Assembly (NCBI GenBank): GCA_963759055.1
Contig: CAVWYD010000004.1
Span: forward strand, 1-64,000
Origin: Thiosocius sp963759055
GTDB taxonomy: Bacteria > Pseudomonadota > Gammaproteobacteria > Chromatiales > Chromatiaceae
Length of the DNA: 64,000 nt
Direction of reading: 5' to 3'
The notes beneath the pieces are model-generated. The model saw only the letters and a program-made list of their open reading frames with translations, was not told the origin of the DNA and did no database searches. A program made the position numbers and the translations under genes. Of this stretch, positions 39,967 to 48,680 are shown in pieces (positions within the stretch are counted from its first letter, which is position 1; the number at the start of each line of letters is the position of its first letter).

Positions 39967-40483
39967 CGCAGATCGTGCTTTGATCACTTGCCGCGCGCCG
40001 TGGTTTTTTCAATCGATATTATCCTGCTCTCAGTGCGGTGAGATTATTCCTGCGGGCCAGCAGGTCAAGCGCGGCGCGCGCTAAAATGCCTATAAAAAGC
40101 ACTAGAAAAATCTTTCAAGCTATTGTTTAGAAAACTATTTATAGTCCCAGATAGGGGGTCCGCAAACCGCTCGCCTTTAGGCGGCGGATAGTTCCGGTGA
40201 GATAAGCTCGGTGAATGGAATCGTACAAGCGGGGAAGTCATGCGGTCTGGGACTGCAGGTGTCGTAGGGCCGGCTGTGCCGGCCGATCATCCGTCAGGCG
40301 CAGCCTGACCTACGACTGGGGCCGGCATCGGTGGGCGCGGGGATATTCGTTAGAGGGCAGTGAGTATGTGACCGATGAGGTCAGGAATACATCAGGAACT
40401 GGAAGCCGCTGGAACCGAACGATGATTTTCATGTGGTGTAGCGACAGCAATCGGCCGGTAAACGGCTGACAGGTCTCACGGTA
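39967..40483. other. intergenic region with A/T-rich block and a REP-like unit
   Basis: No gene is supported. An A/T-rich stretch lies at about 40080-40145 and a composite palindromic element at 40261-40316. The remainder is featureless. Confidence 0.5.
40261..40316. repeat. REP/BIME-like palindromic unit
   Basis: Outer arms GTCGTAGG and CCTACGAC enclose two hairpins, GCCGGCTGTGCCGGC and GTCAGGCGCAGCCTGAC. The second hairpin with adjacent CCTACGAC is a very widespread REP-type motif in gammaproteobacteria. Its sequence is unrelated to the repeats around the transposase at 4104. Confidence 0.65.
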
Positions 40484-41968
40484 TCAGTACCCACCACCTT
40501 CGGGGGATGCGTTCCGTGTCAGTTCGAAACTGAATGAGGTACCTCGGGCCAGGCGACTGCTCACCACGATGGCCGTGCGATGCAGGTCGAGGATGCGCTT
40601 GACGATGGCAAGACCCAGGCCCGTTGACTCGGGTGATGCAGTTGTTTTCGGCGACGCGTGGAAGTAACGGTCGAAGATGAATGGCAGCGCCTCTTCGGTG
40701 ATGCCGGCGCCGGTATCGGCCACGGTCACCCTTACTCCCTCGTCATGGCCATCGAGAGATATCGTAATGCGGCCATGCTCCGGCGTATGGCGCAGACTGT
40801 TCTCGATCAGGTTTTCGAATACCCGTTCCATCAATCGGATATCCGCATGCACAGCACGGATCTGCCCGTGCATCTCGATATCCAGCGCCACCGATTTTTG
40901 CTCGGCGGTCAGTCGGAATTCCTGGACAATATCGGCCACCAGCTCTGCCAGGGAAATTTCCTCCAACTGCGGCTTGACCGCGTCTGAGTCCAGCTTGGCC
41001 AGTTCGAACAGATCCGCAATCAATCGGCTCAATCGAACGCCGTGACTGCGCGCGATCTGCAGATACTCTTGGCGTTGCTCCGGTGTGATCTGTGTGTCTT
41101 TCAACAACAGGGTTTCGATGTAGCCCTGCATGGCGGTCAGGGGTGTGCGCAGATCATGCGAGATATGGCTGACCAGCTCGCGTCGCGTCTGATCGGTCTG
41201 TTTGATCCGGTCGACCTGATCCTCGATGCGCGTCTGCATGGCATCGAACGCCTGAGCGAGCTGTGAAATTTCGTCCTGGTTGGTGTGCGCATGGGGCGGG
41301 TGGCCACCCATCGATCGGTGATGGAAGGCATTGACCGTTGCGGTCAGCGTTCTTAGTCGGCGACTCAGGCGTCCGAAGATCATCAGTGCGCTGCCCAGTC
41401 CGAAGATCAGGCAGCCGATCACCGCCAGCGTGGTCAGGCGCATGACCTCGCTGACTTCTGCAGACGTCGCGAACTGCTCGTACTTCTGACCACCCAGGAC
41501 GACATAGACATAACCCTCCAGGCGGTCACCCGTCTTTACCTCGGCGGCGGTAAAGATCTTTTTGCTGCCCGTCGACCTGGGGTCATCACCCAGTAGCGGC
41601 AGATGCGTGGTATCGGAAAGAAAGCGCCGTATCGGCTGCAGGCCGACGCGGTTGCGGCGCAGCGCATCATCCCCAAGATCGTGGGTAAGGACGTGCCCCT
41701 TGTCGTCCAGCAGATAGACCTCGACCGACGGGTTGATGATCATGGCCTGATGGGCCAATGCCTGCAGGGCACCCGCATTGACCTTGCCGTTCTCGATCAA
41801 GGGCGCCTCGCCGGCGACATACATGGCGACCGGTGAGTTGAGCCTCTGTGTGACCTCCTGGTAGTACATGTCATGCGAATGACGGGTGAGTACGACCAGG
41901 GCCACACCGATCAGCAGAAACAGCAGAACCAGCGCGGCCGACAGTTTAATGTAGAGCGTGTTGAACAT
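40484..41968 (-). CDS. sensor histidine kinase
   Basis: 494 residues. Two membrane helices (LVLLFLLIGVALVVLT near residue 20 and LAVIGCLIFGLGSALMIFG near 190) frame a periplasmic sensor domain. HAMP follows, then the phosphorylation site SHISHDLRTPL and the ATP-binding boxes ENLIENSLRHTPE, DTGAGI and STGLGLAIV. The start at 41968 overlaps the end of the regulator gene by 23 bases, so the two are translationally coupled. The ligand is unknown; location beside a bufferin operon on the same strand suggests a metal or envelope signal. Confidence 0.9.
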   Translation of the reverse strand: MFNTLYIKLSAALVLLFLLIGVALVVLTRHSHDMYYQEVTQRLNSPVAMYVAGEAPLIENGKVNAGALQALAHQAMIINPSVEVYLLDDKGHVLTHDLGDDALRRNRVGLQPIRRFLSDTTHLPLLGDDPRSTGSKKIFTAAEVKTGDRLEGYVYVVLGGQKYEQFATSAEVSEVMRLTTLAVIGCLIFGLGSALMIFGRLSRRLRTLTATVNAFHHRSMGGHPPHAHTNQDEISQLAQAFDAMQTRIEDQVDRIKQTDQTRRELVSHISHDLRTPLTAMQGYIETLLLKDTQITPEQRQEYLQIARSHGVRLSRLIADLFELAKLDSDAVKPQLEEISLAELVADIVQEFRLTAEQKSVALDIEMHGQIRAVHADIRLMERVFENLIENSLRHTPEHGRITISLDGHDEGVRVTVADTGAGITEEALPFIFDRYFHASPKTTASPESTGLGLAIVKRILDLHRTAIVVSSRLARGTSFSFELTRNASPEGGGY

Positions 41969-42692
41969 GGCGGGGGCCAATGCTGGGTGTGCCTTCCCCG
42001 AAGCGATAGCCGACACCCCAGACCGTCACGATATAGCGCGGTTTGGACGGGTCGTGCTCTATCTTCGAGCGCAGTCGGTTGATATGCGAGTTGACGGTAT
42101 GTTCGTAACCCTGGTGGCCGTAGCCCCAGACCTGGTCGAGCAGCTGGGCCCGTGTATAGACGCGTCCAGGATGCTGTGCAAAATGCGCGAGCAGATCGAA
42201 TTCCCTGGCGGTCAGCTCGACCAGACGTCCCTCGAGGTCTATCTGCCGCTTCGCGAAGTCGATGGTCAGGCCACCCCGTTGGATGACCGGCAACGCGTCC
42301 TCTTCGGGATGCTCCTGCAGGGCGGCGCAGCGACGGAATATCGCGCGGACGCGGGCGACCAGTTCCTGCAGACAGAAGGGTTTGGTCACATAGTCGTCGG
42401 CGCCAGTATCCAGGCCCAAAACACGGTCTGTCTCCGACGTCTTTGCGGTCAGCATCAGCACCGGTGTGTAGTGCATGTTCTCGCGAATTCTTCGACAGAT
42501 CTCAAGGCCATCCAGGCCGGGCAGGCCGAGGTCGAGAATGATAAGACCCCAAGAGCGCTTTTGCGCGGCATCAAGGCCGTCACAACCATTGCTGGTGATC
42601 ATCACCTCGTCGCAGAATTCAGACAGATGCAGTTTGAGCAGCTGTGCAATATCACGCTCGTCCTCGACGACGAGGACCGATTTCCTATCCAC
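41946..42692 (-). CDS. OmpR-family response regulator
   Basis: 248 residues. The receiver domain has the acidic pair VVEDE, the phospho-acceptor Asp in LIILDLGLPG and the Lys in TKPF. The C-terminal winged helix includes ELTAREFDLLAHF and VNSHINRLRSKIE. A GTG at 42692 starts DRKSVLVVEDE; upstream ATG codons add unconserved residues. The partner kinase overlaps its 3' end. Only 149 bases separate it from bufC upstream, so the two-component genes may be cotranscribed with the bufferin operon. Confidence 0.88.
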   Translation of the reverse strand: MDRKSVLVVEDERDIAQLLKLHLSEFCDEVMITSNGCDGLDAAQKRSWGLIILDLGLPGLDGLEICRRIRENMHYTPVLMLTAKTSETDRVLGLDTGADDYVTKPFCLQELVARVRAIFRRCAALQEHPEEDALPVIQRGGLTIDFAKRQIDLEGRLVELTAREFDLLAHFAQHPGRVYTRAQLLDQVWGYGHQGYEHTVNSHINRLRSKIEHDPSKPRYIVTVWGVGYRFGEGTPSIGPRHVQHALH

Positions 42693-42841
42693 ATCCAGAC
42701 TCCCGCAGATGCCGGTTAACAGATGGGACCGATTGCCGGCGGGAAATATTGCGATCAACGGTGCGGCTGGAATAGAAACAGGCGCGTGATCGTATCGTGA
42801 GATTCTTTCCTTATGCTTTCCTTGTCAGCGGAATACCGGGG

Positions 42842-43645
42842 TCAGGCTCCGCATACGCTGTGGCGTGACCGTATGTTGGTGATCAGCCCCTGTCCCAGCC
42901 AGTTCTTCAGCAGCGTGGCGGCGCGCAGTGGCACCCTTTCGGCATCGACAAAGGCGGTGAGCTGTTCGCAGATCTCGCCGAAGCTCCCGCCGGCACGCGC
43001 ACAGTCCAGCGCGGCCTGTTCATCGGACGCCAGTGAGCGGAAGCGGGTGGTCAGTTGTTCGCGCCATACCAGCCAGGGTGTGGCCTCGGTTTCGGTGGCA
43101 GTGACAGGCGTCGGTCGCTCGGCGGTCAGACTGGCCCACATGCCCGCGATGTTCCAGCGCAGATCCAGGCGCTGCAGCGAGGGGTGGATGTCAAAGCCCA
43201 GATCCGGCCAGTCCTGTGGCGCGATGACGGCCATGTCGTCAATCGTGGCGATTGCGCTGTCGGCCGCATCGAAGGCCTGGCCCAGGGCCCACTCGAAGCG
43301 CGCCAGTTCCGCCAGCCACGGGAGCTCACGGTAAGCAGGCTCGCCGGCGATGAACGAGGCCAGCCGGGCACCGAAGTCGCGCAGGCTGAAGTAGTGCGAA
43401 GGGTGGGTTTCGAGGTAGGTCTGGGAAAGTCGCTCGAAGGCGTCCTCGCCGATAGCCATCAGCACCGCCGGATAGTCGCTGGCCAGCACCTCCTTGAGGC
43501 GCGCCGCATAGGCGTGGATATAGACCGCCAGCTGGCGCTCGGGCGCCGCGCGGCCGCCGGCACGCACCCATGCCTGGGGGCCGTCAGTGGGCGGCACCAG
43601 AAGACACTGCTGGAAGTGCTGCTGCAGTTCGGCCAGGCGGTTCAT
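42842..43645 (-). CDS. bufC: BufC/HvfC-type partner of the bufferin maturase (DUF2063)
   Basis: 267 residues. LAELQQHFQQCLL, YIHAYAARLKEVLASDYPAV and LETHPSHYFSLRDFG match the N-terminal DUF2063 domain. It works with the MNIO enzyme encoded upstream, probably by recognising the precursor peptide. The genes overlap by four bases. The C-terminal half is a typical HvfC C-terminal domain. The assignment follows domain recognition and gene order. Confidence 0.85.
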   Translation of the reverse strand: MNRLAELQQHFQQCLLVPPTDGPQAWVRAGGRAAPERQLAVYIHAYAARLKEVLASDYPAVLMAIGEDAFERLSQTYLETHPSHYFSLRDFGARLASFIAGEPAYRELPWLAELARFEWALGQAFDAADSAIATIDDMAVIAPQDWPDLGFDIHPSLQRLDLRWNIAGMWASLTAERPTPVTATETEATPWLVWREQLTTRFRSLASDEQAALDCARAGGSFGEICEQLTAFVDAERVPLRAATLLKNWLGQGLITNIRSRHSVCGA

Positions 43646-44493
43646 GCCACCTGCTCGCGCAATTGTTCTTCAGCGATGCGCCGCACCTGGGCCAGTTCAT
43701 CCAGCAGGTCGGACAGTGGCGGGATCCTGTCGTCGCGCTCGATCATTGTGGTGACGCGACCGAAGCGTTGTACCGCGGCGGCATAAAGTTCGAACACCGG
43801 ATCTGCGATTGGGTGGTCATGGGTGTCGATGATCAGGTCATCCTCGCGGGAGTGACCGGCCAGATGAATCTGCCGGATGCGTTCGGCCGGCATGGCCTCG
43901 AGGTAGGCATGCGGGTCGAAGCCGTGGTTGAAGGCACTGACGTAGATGTTGTTGATGTCGAGCAGGATCAGGCAGTCGGCGCGTTCGGCGACTTCACGCA
44001 GAAAGTCCCATTCGCTCAGCTGCGAGTCGCTGTAGCTGACATAGCTGGAGACGTTCTCCAGCAGCATCTGACGGCCGATGTGGTCCTGCACCTGCTGCAC
44101 CCGCTCGACCACGTGCGCGATGGCCTCCTCGGTGTAGGGCAGGGGCATCAGGTCGTGCAGGTTGACGCCCTGCACGCCGGTCCAGCACAGATGGTCGGAG
44201 AACCACGCCGGTTGCACCCGCTCGATCAGCGCTTTGAGCCGGTCCAGGTAGTCCAGGTCCAGCGTCTCGGTACTGCCGATGGACAGCGATACGCCGTGCA
44301 TCGCCATCGGATAGTGCGCGCGGATGCGGTCCAGGTAGTAAAGCGGCTTGCCACCGTCGACCATGTAGTTTTCCGAGATGATCTCGAACCAGTCGACCGG
44401 TGGGTGATCGTTGAGCACCGTCTCATAGTGCTCTTTGCGCAGGCCCAGGCCATAGCCCAGGAACGGACGTTGCATTTCGCGTGCTGCGGGCAT
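43642..44493 (-). CDS. bufB: bufferin maturase, MNIO family (DUF692)
   Basis: 283 residues of the multinuclear non-heme iron oxidative enzyme family. Metal-ligand motifs are visible: MHGVSLSIG, FSDHLCW, LENVSSY, LLDINNIYVSA, HLAGH and DTHDHPI. Enzymes of this type modify cysteines of bufferin precursors to five-membered heterocycles. The start is supported by GGAG six bases upstream. A long hairpin sits just before it. The next gene overlaps by four bases. Confidence 0.9.
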   Translation of the reverse strand: MPAAREMQRPFLGYGLGLRKEHYETVLNDHPPVDWFEIISENYMVDGGKPLYYLDRIRAHYPMAMHGVSLSIGSTETLDLDYLDRLKALIERVQPAWFSDHLCWTGVQGVNLHDLMPLPYTEEAIAHVVERVQQVQDHIGRQMLLENVSSYVSYSDSQLSEWDFLREVAERADCLILLDINNIYVSAFNHGFDPHAYLEAMPAERIRQIHLAGHSREDDLIIDTHDHPIADPVFELYAAAVQRFGRVTTMIERDDRIPPLSDLLDELAQVRRIAEEQLREQVA

Positions 44494-44507
44494 GGGTGAC
44501 TCCAGAC

Positions 44508-44545
44508 GGCGGGTGCCGGTGCCAGGTTTGGCACCGGCGCCCGCC
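44508..44545 (-). promoter_or_regulatory. strong intercistronic hairpin between bufA and bufB
   Basis: A 16-bp stem with one G-T pair (44508-44523 with 44530-44545) and a six-base loop. It follows the bufA stop and ends a few bases before the bufB ribosome-binding site. There is no T run, so it may stabilise the bufA message or dampen bufB translation, giving more precursor than enzyme. Confidence 0.65.
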
Positions 44546-44559
44546 TTTGCAGGAATGAC

Positions 44560-44832
44560 TTACGATTCCTTGGGCTTGTCGACCGAACCGCCTATCTCTT
44601 CGCAGGCGTGTTTGGACATGCTCACGAAACCCTGGCCCTTGCAGGCTGCATGGCCCTTGCAGGCATTGCTGGCTGTCTTGCAGTCATTGTGGCCCTTGCA
44701 CTTGTTGACGCCAAAACAATGCACATTGGCATCGCTGCTGGCCTGCGCCGTGCCGATCGGGGCCATGGAAAACACCGCGGCGGCCGTGGTGGCCAATGCT
44801 GCGGCGGCAAATTTTCTTCTGCTGGTTTTCAT
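44560..44832 (-). CDS. bufA: bufferin precursor peptide
   Basis: 90 residues when started at MKTSRRKF. A signal peptide (ALATTAAAVFSMAPIGTAQA) is followed by a Cys-rich mature part with six cysteines: HCFG, KCKG, DCKT, ACKG, ACKG, ACEE. The CKG repeats are the sites that MNIO enzymes modify in bufferins, which then bind copper or similar metals in the periplasm. It is the first gene of a three-gene unit with bufB and bufC. An in-frame upstream ATG exists but would precede the signal peptide needlessly. Confidence 0.88.
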   Translation of the reverse strand: MKTSRRKFAAAALATTAAAVFSMAPIGTAQASSDANVHCFGVNKCKGHNDCKTASNACKGHAACKGQGFVSMSKHACEEIGGSVDKPKES

Positions 44833-45237
44833 GATTTCAGTCCTCATTATTGGGTTTGGATCTCTACTCCGCCCCGGACGCAGTGCAGTGCAACAACGCC
44901 GGGGCATGCGGTTGCAGCTGCAACCGTCAACCGGACTTATAGCCAGTAAAGTTCACAGAATTATCACGACGGTCTTCGGAGGGAGGGAGAGGTTGAGGCT
45001 ACTTTTCCAGATGGTCGGTCGATGACCTGCGAGCTGCATTGCACCCGGTCGCGCTGTTTCTCGGCAATCAGCCTGAACCTGCGCAAAACCTATTTTGTCT
45101 AGTGGGCCATGGGGTAAGTTCGGTAATTCGCAGAGCCCCGTTATTGGGTCAAGGCAATCGCTTGTGTTCAAACTGATCTGAGGCAAGCTCCTCGCGGTTC
45201 CTGCGATAAGCAATGAAAAAAGCGCGTAAAGTCATAC
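44833..45237. other. divergent intergenic region between bufA and the 15-heme cytochrome gene
   Basis: It holds the bufA promoter with a perfect palindrome at 44909-44926. A TATAAG-like -10 on the minus strand lies at 44936-44941, just upstream of the palindrome. On the plus strand no clear promoter for 45238 was recognised. No gene is seen. Confidence 0.5.
44909..44926. promoter_or_regulatory. 18-bp perfect palindrome, probable operator of the buf operon
   Basis: CGGTTGCAGCTGCAACCG is fully symmetric. It would lie just downstream of the bufA transcription start if the TATAAG at 44936-44941 is the -10 element, a position suited to repression. The cognate regulator is unknown. Confidence 0.5.
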
Positions 45238-48123
45238 ATGATGTGGTTATATCGAGCATTGCTGTTTCTACCACTGCTGCTGGGTGCCTCGGCCGTCGCT
45301 GAAAATGCCGAAGGGCCTTGGCGGTTTGTGCCCAAGCATGGCCCTGTCACCGACCACAGCACCTTTTACAAAGGGACTTTCGAGGACGGCCCATCGGTCA
45401 CCCGTGCCTGTCTCGAATGCCATCCCAAGGCTGCCAGGGACATAATGAAGACAGCGCATTGGAACCTGGCGGGCGAAGAGGTCCAGGTGCCCGGGCACGA
45501 TGAACCGATGCGGATTGGGAAGCGTAATCTGATCAACAACTTCTGCATCGGCATCAAATCCAACTGGCCTGGCTGTACCAGTTGCCATATCGGCTTTGGC
45601 TGGAAGGACGATACCTTCGACCTGAGCGACGAGAGCCTGGTGGACTGTTTGGTCTGCCATGATCAGAGCGGGACCTACCGCAAGGATGCTGGTGATGCGG
45701 GCCTGCCGGCCTCCGATGTGGATCTGCTGGCGGTGGCAAAAAGCGTTGGTCTGCCCAAGCGTGGAAACTGCGGTGCCTGTCACTTCACGAGTGGTGGCGG
45801 TAATGCCGTGAAACATGGTGACCTCGATGAGAGCCTGCTCTTCCCCAACCCCGAAATCGACTTCCACATGGGCAAGCTGGATTTCCATTGCGTGGACTGT
45901 CATCAGGCAGAGGATCATCTGCCGCCCGGCCGGCTGCTGACGGTAAGCGTGGACGATAAGAATCGGCTGCATTGCACACGCTGCCACCTGGGCGACAAGG
46001 TCCACGCCGACCGTCGCATCGACGGCCATGCGGACCGCGTCGCCTGCCAGACATGCCACATTCCTCTGCTCGCCGTGAAGACCGGCACAAAACTCTCATG
46101 GGATTGGTCACAGGCGGGTCAGGACCTGCCGATCACCGACGAGCATCTTTATCTGAAGATCAAAGGCCGCTTTACCTGGGTCAAGGGTGCGAAGCCCGAA
46201 TATGCCTGGTACAACGGCACTGCCAGCCGTTATCTGCTCGGCGACCAGATCAACCCCAGTCTGGTCACCCGGATTGCCGCACCACTGGGTAACCGCGAAG
46301 ACCAGAAAGCCAAGATCCACCCGTTCAAGATTCATCGTGGTAAGCAGGTGTATGACACTGAACATGCGCGTTTCATATTGCCCCACGTATACGGCGAAAA
46401 AGGTTTCTGGACCCGGTTCGACTGGGATGATGCGCTAAGCATCGGCTCCCAGGCGACCGGACTGCCGTTTAGCGGCAAATATGACTTTGCCCCCACCGAA
46501 ATGTACATACCTCAGAATCACATGGTGGTCGGTAGCGAAAAGGCCCTGCAGTGCCCCGACTGTCATGGTGAATCCGGTCGTATGAACTGGCAGTCACTGG
46601 GTTACGAGGACGATCCCGTGGCGCGGACCACGTTGGAGCACGAACCCATCCCCCTGCTCGACGCAGAGGGTGAGATGGTGCACGAGTCGGGTAATCCGCT
46701 GTCAACCACGATGAGCTGCAGCCTGTGTCACGAGATTGAGGACGAAGCATTTCTTACGACGCATGCTTATCACTCCAATGTGCTTGCGGACGAACTGATA
46801 CCAGAGCGCCGTGCGTTGATGGAACAGGGTCCGCGAATCTCTGTGGAGGAAGAGCAGCAGATGAACTGTTTTTTGTGCCACCTTGAAACGCCCAATGTCA
46901 GCGAGTGGCAGGACGCGATCAAGTCCGGCAACGTTGAATGGGCGGTTTCCGCAACCCTGGTCGGCAGCGAAATACTACGGCGTACCGCGCAAGGATACGT
47001 GTGGGAACCGGGCCCTGTTAATGAAGACGGTATGGTGGTCGTATCGATGGTCTATCCCCGATCTTCGCACTGCGGCAGCTGTCATGGCCTGGTGTATACG
47101 GATAACAAACCCCTGACCACCCGGCTCGGTTTGGATCAGAATTGGGGTACCGAGACCACCGGTCAGGTATTTGCCGCACAGCGGATGCGACTGTCCGGGC
47201 TGAACCTTGTCAACAAGGATTCACTCACCAGTGCCTGGGACCTGCACGCTCAGCGCCTGGTTGAATGCGGCGACTGCCACTATTCCAAAAAGCCACCCGC
47301 CCATTTGATCGGCGGAGAATCCGAAAGCGCCAAGGCACATGCCGGGATGAGAACCTGCGACAGTTGCCATACGGACAGGGTAGGGCATGACTGGCTGCCA
47401 GAGCAGGAAAAACATTTTGCTGCCGTCGCCTGTGAGTCATGTCACATACCGCAGATACATCTGCCGGCGCGCAAACAGGTCGACGCCAGCATGCTGACAC
47501 GTGCCGGTAATTACCTGGTCAGCTATCGCGGCCTTGACTGGGGCAGCCCGGGCGATCTGGCCCAAGCCTATGTCATCGGTTATCGCCCGTTGTTGATGAA
47601 GCGGCGAAATGCGGATGGGTCAGAACAGTTTGCGCCGATGAATATGGTCAGCCGTTGGTATTGGGTTGACGGTGGTAATGATCAGGAAGTAACCAAAGAT
47701 GAGCTCGCGCAGGCGTTGTTGGCTGGCGAGGACTATCGCCCCGAGATCGTCGTCTTATTTGACGCCGACCGAAACGGCGAGGTGGACGAGACCGAGCTAC
47801 GTCTGGACAGTGACGAGAAGGTCGAACGCATCCGTTCCCTGCTGACCGATCAGGGGGTGGCCGAGCCTGTGCTCACGGCCGAATTGCGTGCCTACCATCT
47901 CCATCATGCCGTTAAACTTGGCGATGCTAGCCGCGACTGCGGTCTTTGTCATGAAGAAAACAAATCTGCCGCATTTGATCTTGCGGACCATGTTCCCGGT
48001 GGCATTCTGCCAAGTCGGTTTCATGGGACTTCTGGAGAACTCCAGGCGCAGTGGCTGCTGGCGCCGGACGGTAGCCTGAAGCTGCCTCAACCCAGCCAAT
48101 TGTCCACCGCCAAGGCGAGATAG
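45238..48123 (+). CDS. 15-heme c-type cytochrome: octaheme tetrathionate-reductase (OTR) module plus seven extra hemes
   Basis: 961 residues with a signal peptide (LLFLPLLLGASAVA). Fifteen CXXCH motifs are present. The first eight (CLECH about residue 59 to CPDCH about 438), together with NNFCIGIKSNWPGCTSCH and EMYIPQNHMV, match the OTR family, which in Shewanella reduces tetrathionate, nitrite and hydroxylamine in vitro. Seven more (CSLCH, CFLCH, CGSCH, CGDCH, CDSCH, CESCH, CGLCH; about 493-900) form an added module. A canonical EF-hand loop, DADRNGEVDETE, lies at about 842-853. OTR proteins are normally near 500 residues, so this is a fusion. Downstream YeeE/YedE genes suggest sulfur-oxyanion metabolism. 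Confidence 0.9.
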   Translation: MMWLYRALLFLPLLLGASAVAENAEGPWRFVPKHGPVTDHSTFYKGTFEDGPSVTRACLECHPKAARDIMKTAHWNLAGEEVQVPGHDEPMRIGKRNLINNFCIGIKSNWPGCTSCHIGFGWKDDTFDLSDESLVDCLVCHDQSGTYRKDAGDAGLPASDVDLLAVAKSVGLPKRGNCGACHFTSGGGNAVKHGDLDESLLFPNPEIDFHMGKLDFHCVDCHQAEDHLPPGRLLTVSVDDKNRLHCTRCHLGDKVHADRRIDGHADRVACQTCHIPLLAVKTGTKLSWDWSQAGQDLPITDEHLYLKIKGRFTWVKGAKPEYAWYNGTASRYLLGDQINPSLVTRIAAPLGNREDQKAKIHPFKIHRGKQVYDTEHARFILPHVYGEKGFWTRFDWDDALSIGSQATGLPFSGKYDFAPTEMYIPQNHMVVGSEKALQCPDCHGESGRMNWQSLGYEDDPVARTTLEHEPIPLLDAEGEMVHESGNPLSTTMSCSLCHEIEDEAFLTTHAYHSNVLADELIPERRALMEQGPRISVEEEQQMNCFLCHLETPNVSEWQDAIKSGNVEWAVSATLVGSEILRRTAQGYVWEPGPVNEDGMVVVSMVYPRSSHCGSCHGLVYTDNKPLTTRLGLDQNWGTETTGQVFAAQRMRLSGLNLVNKDSLTSAWDLHAQRLVECGDCHYSKKPPAHLIGGESESAKAHAGMRTCDSCHTDRVGHDWLPEQEKHFAAVACESCHIPQIHLPARKQVDASMLTRAGNYLVSYRGLDWGSPGDLAQAYVIGYRPLLMKRRNADGSEQFAPMNMVSRWYWVDGGNDQEVTKDELAQALLAGEDYRPEIVVLFDADRNGEVDETELRLDSDEKVERIRSLLTDQGVAEPVLTAELRAYHLHHAVKLGDASRDCGLCHEENKSAAFDLADHVPGGILPSRFHGTSGELQAQWLLAPDGSLKLPQPSQLSTAKAR

Positions 48124-48140
48124 GAAGAGAGACCCCGAGC

Positions 48141-48680
48141 ATGCCGCGAAGACGCAACAAAGATCGCTATTGGGAACCTTACATCGCCGGGGCGCTGCTC
48201 GGCATCTTGTTGTTTCTGACCTTCTTTCTGACCGGCCATGGCCTGGGGTCTTCCGGCGGTGTCAACCGCGTTCTGGTCGCGGTTGAGGATTTACTTGTCC
48301 CCCGGCACGTGGACACGACACCTTATCTGGCAGCGATTGCCGGGGGTGAACGCAATCCGCTCGATCATTGGATCGTCTGGCAGGTTGCAGGCATCCTGGT
48401 CGGTGGTTTCGTCTCTGGCTGGCTGAGGGGCCGTGTGCGCGTGGAAACCCGGCGTGGTCCGCAAATTACCCCCCGGACGCGTTGGGCGATGGCTTTCATC
48501 GGCGGCATCTTGATGGGTTACGGCGCTCGTCTGGCGCGCGGCTGTACCTCCGGACAGGGGCTCAGTGGCAGTGCGGTGCTGTCGGTCGGCAGCTGGGCCT
48601 TCCTGCTGTCCGTGTTCGCCGGCGGATATCTCATCGCCTGGTTCTTCAGACGGCTGTGGCTGCCAGGCGGTGACGGCTGA
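48141..48680 (+). CDS. YeeE/YedE-family thiosulfate-type transporter, first half
   Basis: 179 residues with four or five membrane helices (GALLGILLFLTFFLTGHGLG; IVWQVAGILVGGFVSGWL; WAFLLSVFAGGYLIAWFF). The family signature GCTSGQGLSG carries the conserved Cys of TsuA-like thiosulfate channels. It is 17 bases downstream of the cytochrome gene, and its stop overlaps the next start (TGATG), so the three form an operon. Probably combines with the next protein as two halves of one transporter. Confidence 0.86.
   Translation: MPRRRNKDRYWEPYIAGALLGILLFLTFFLTGHGLGSSGGVNRVLVAVEDLLVPRHVDTTPYLAAIAGGERNPLDHWIVWQVAGILVGGFVSGWLRGRVRVETRRGPQITPRTRWAMAFIGGILMGYGARLARGCTSGQGLSGSAVLSVGSWAFLLSVFAGGYLIAWFFRRLWLPGGDG

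Noticed and set aside
45101..45237. FNR-like half sites before the 15-heme gene
   Set aside because: The TTCAAACTGATCTG string does not match TTGAT-N4-ATCAA closely enough to claim a site.
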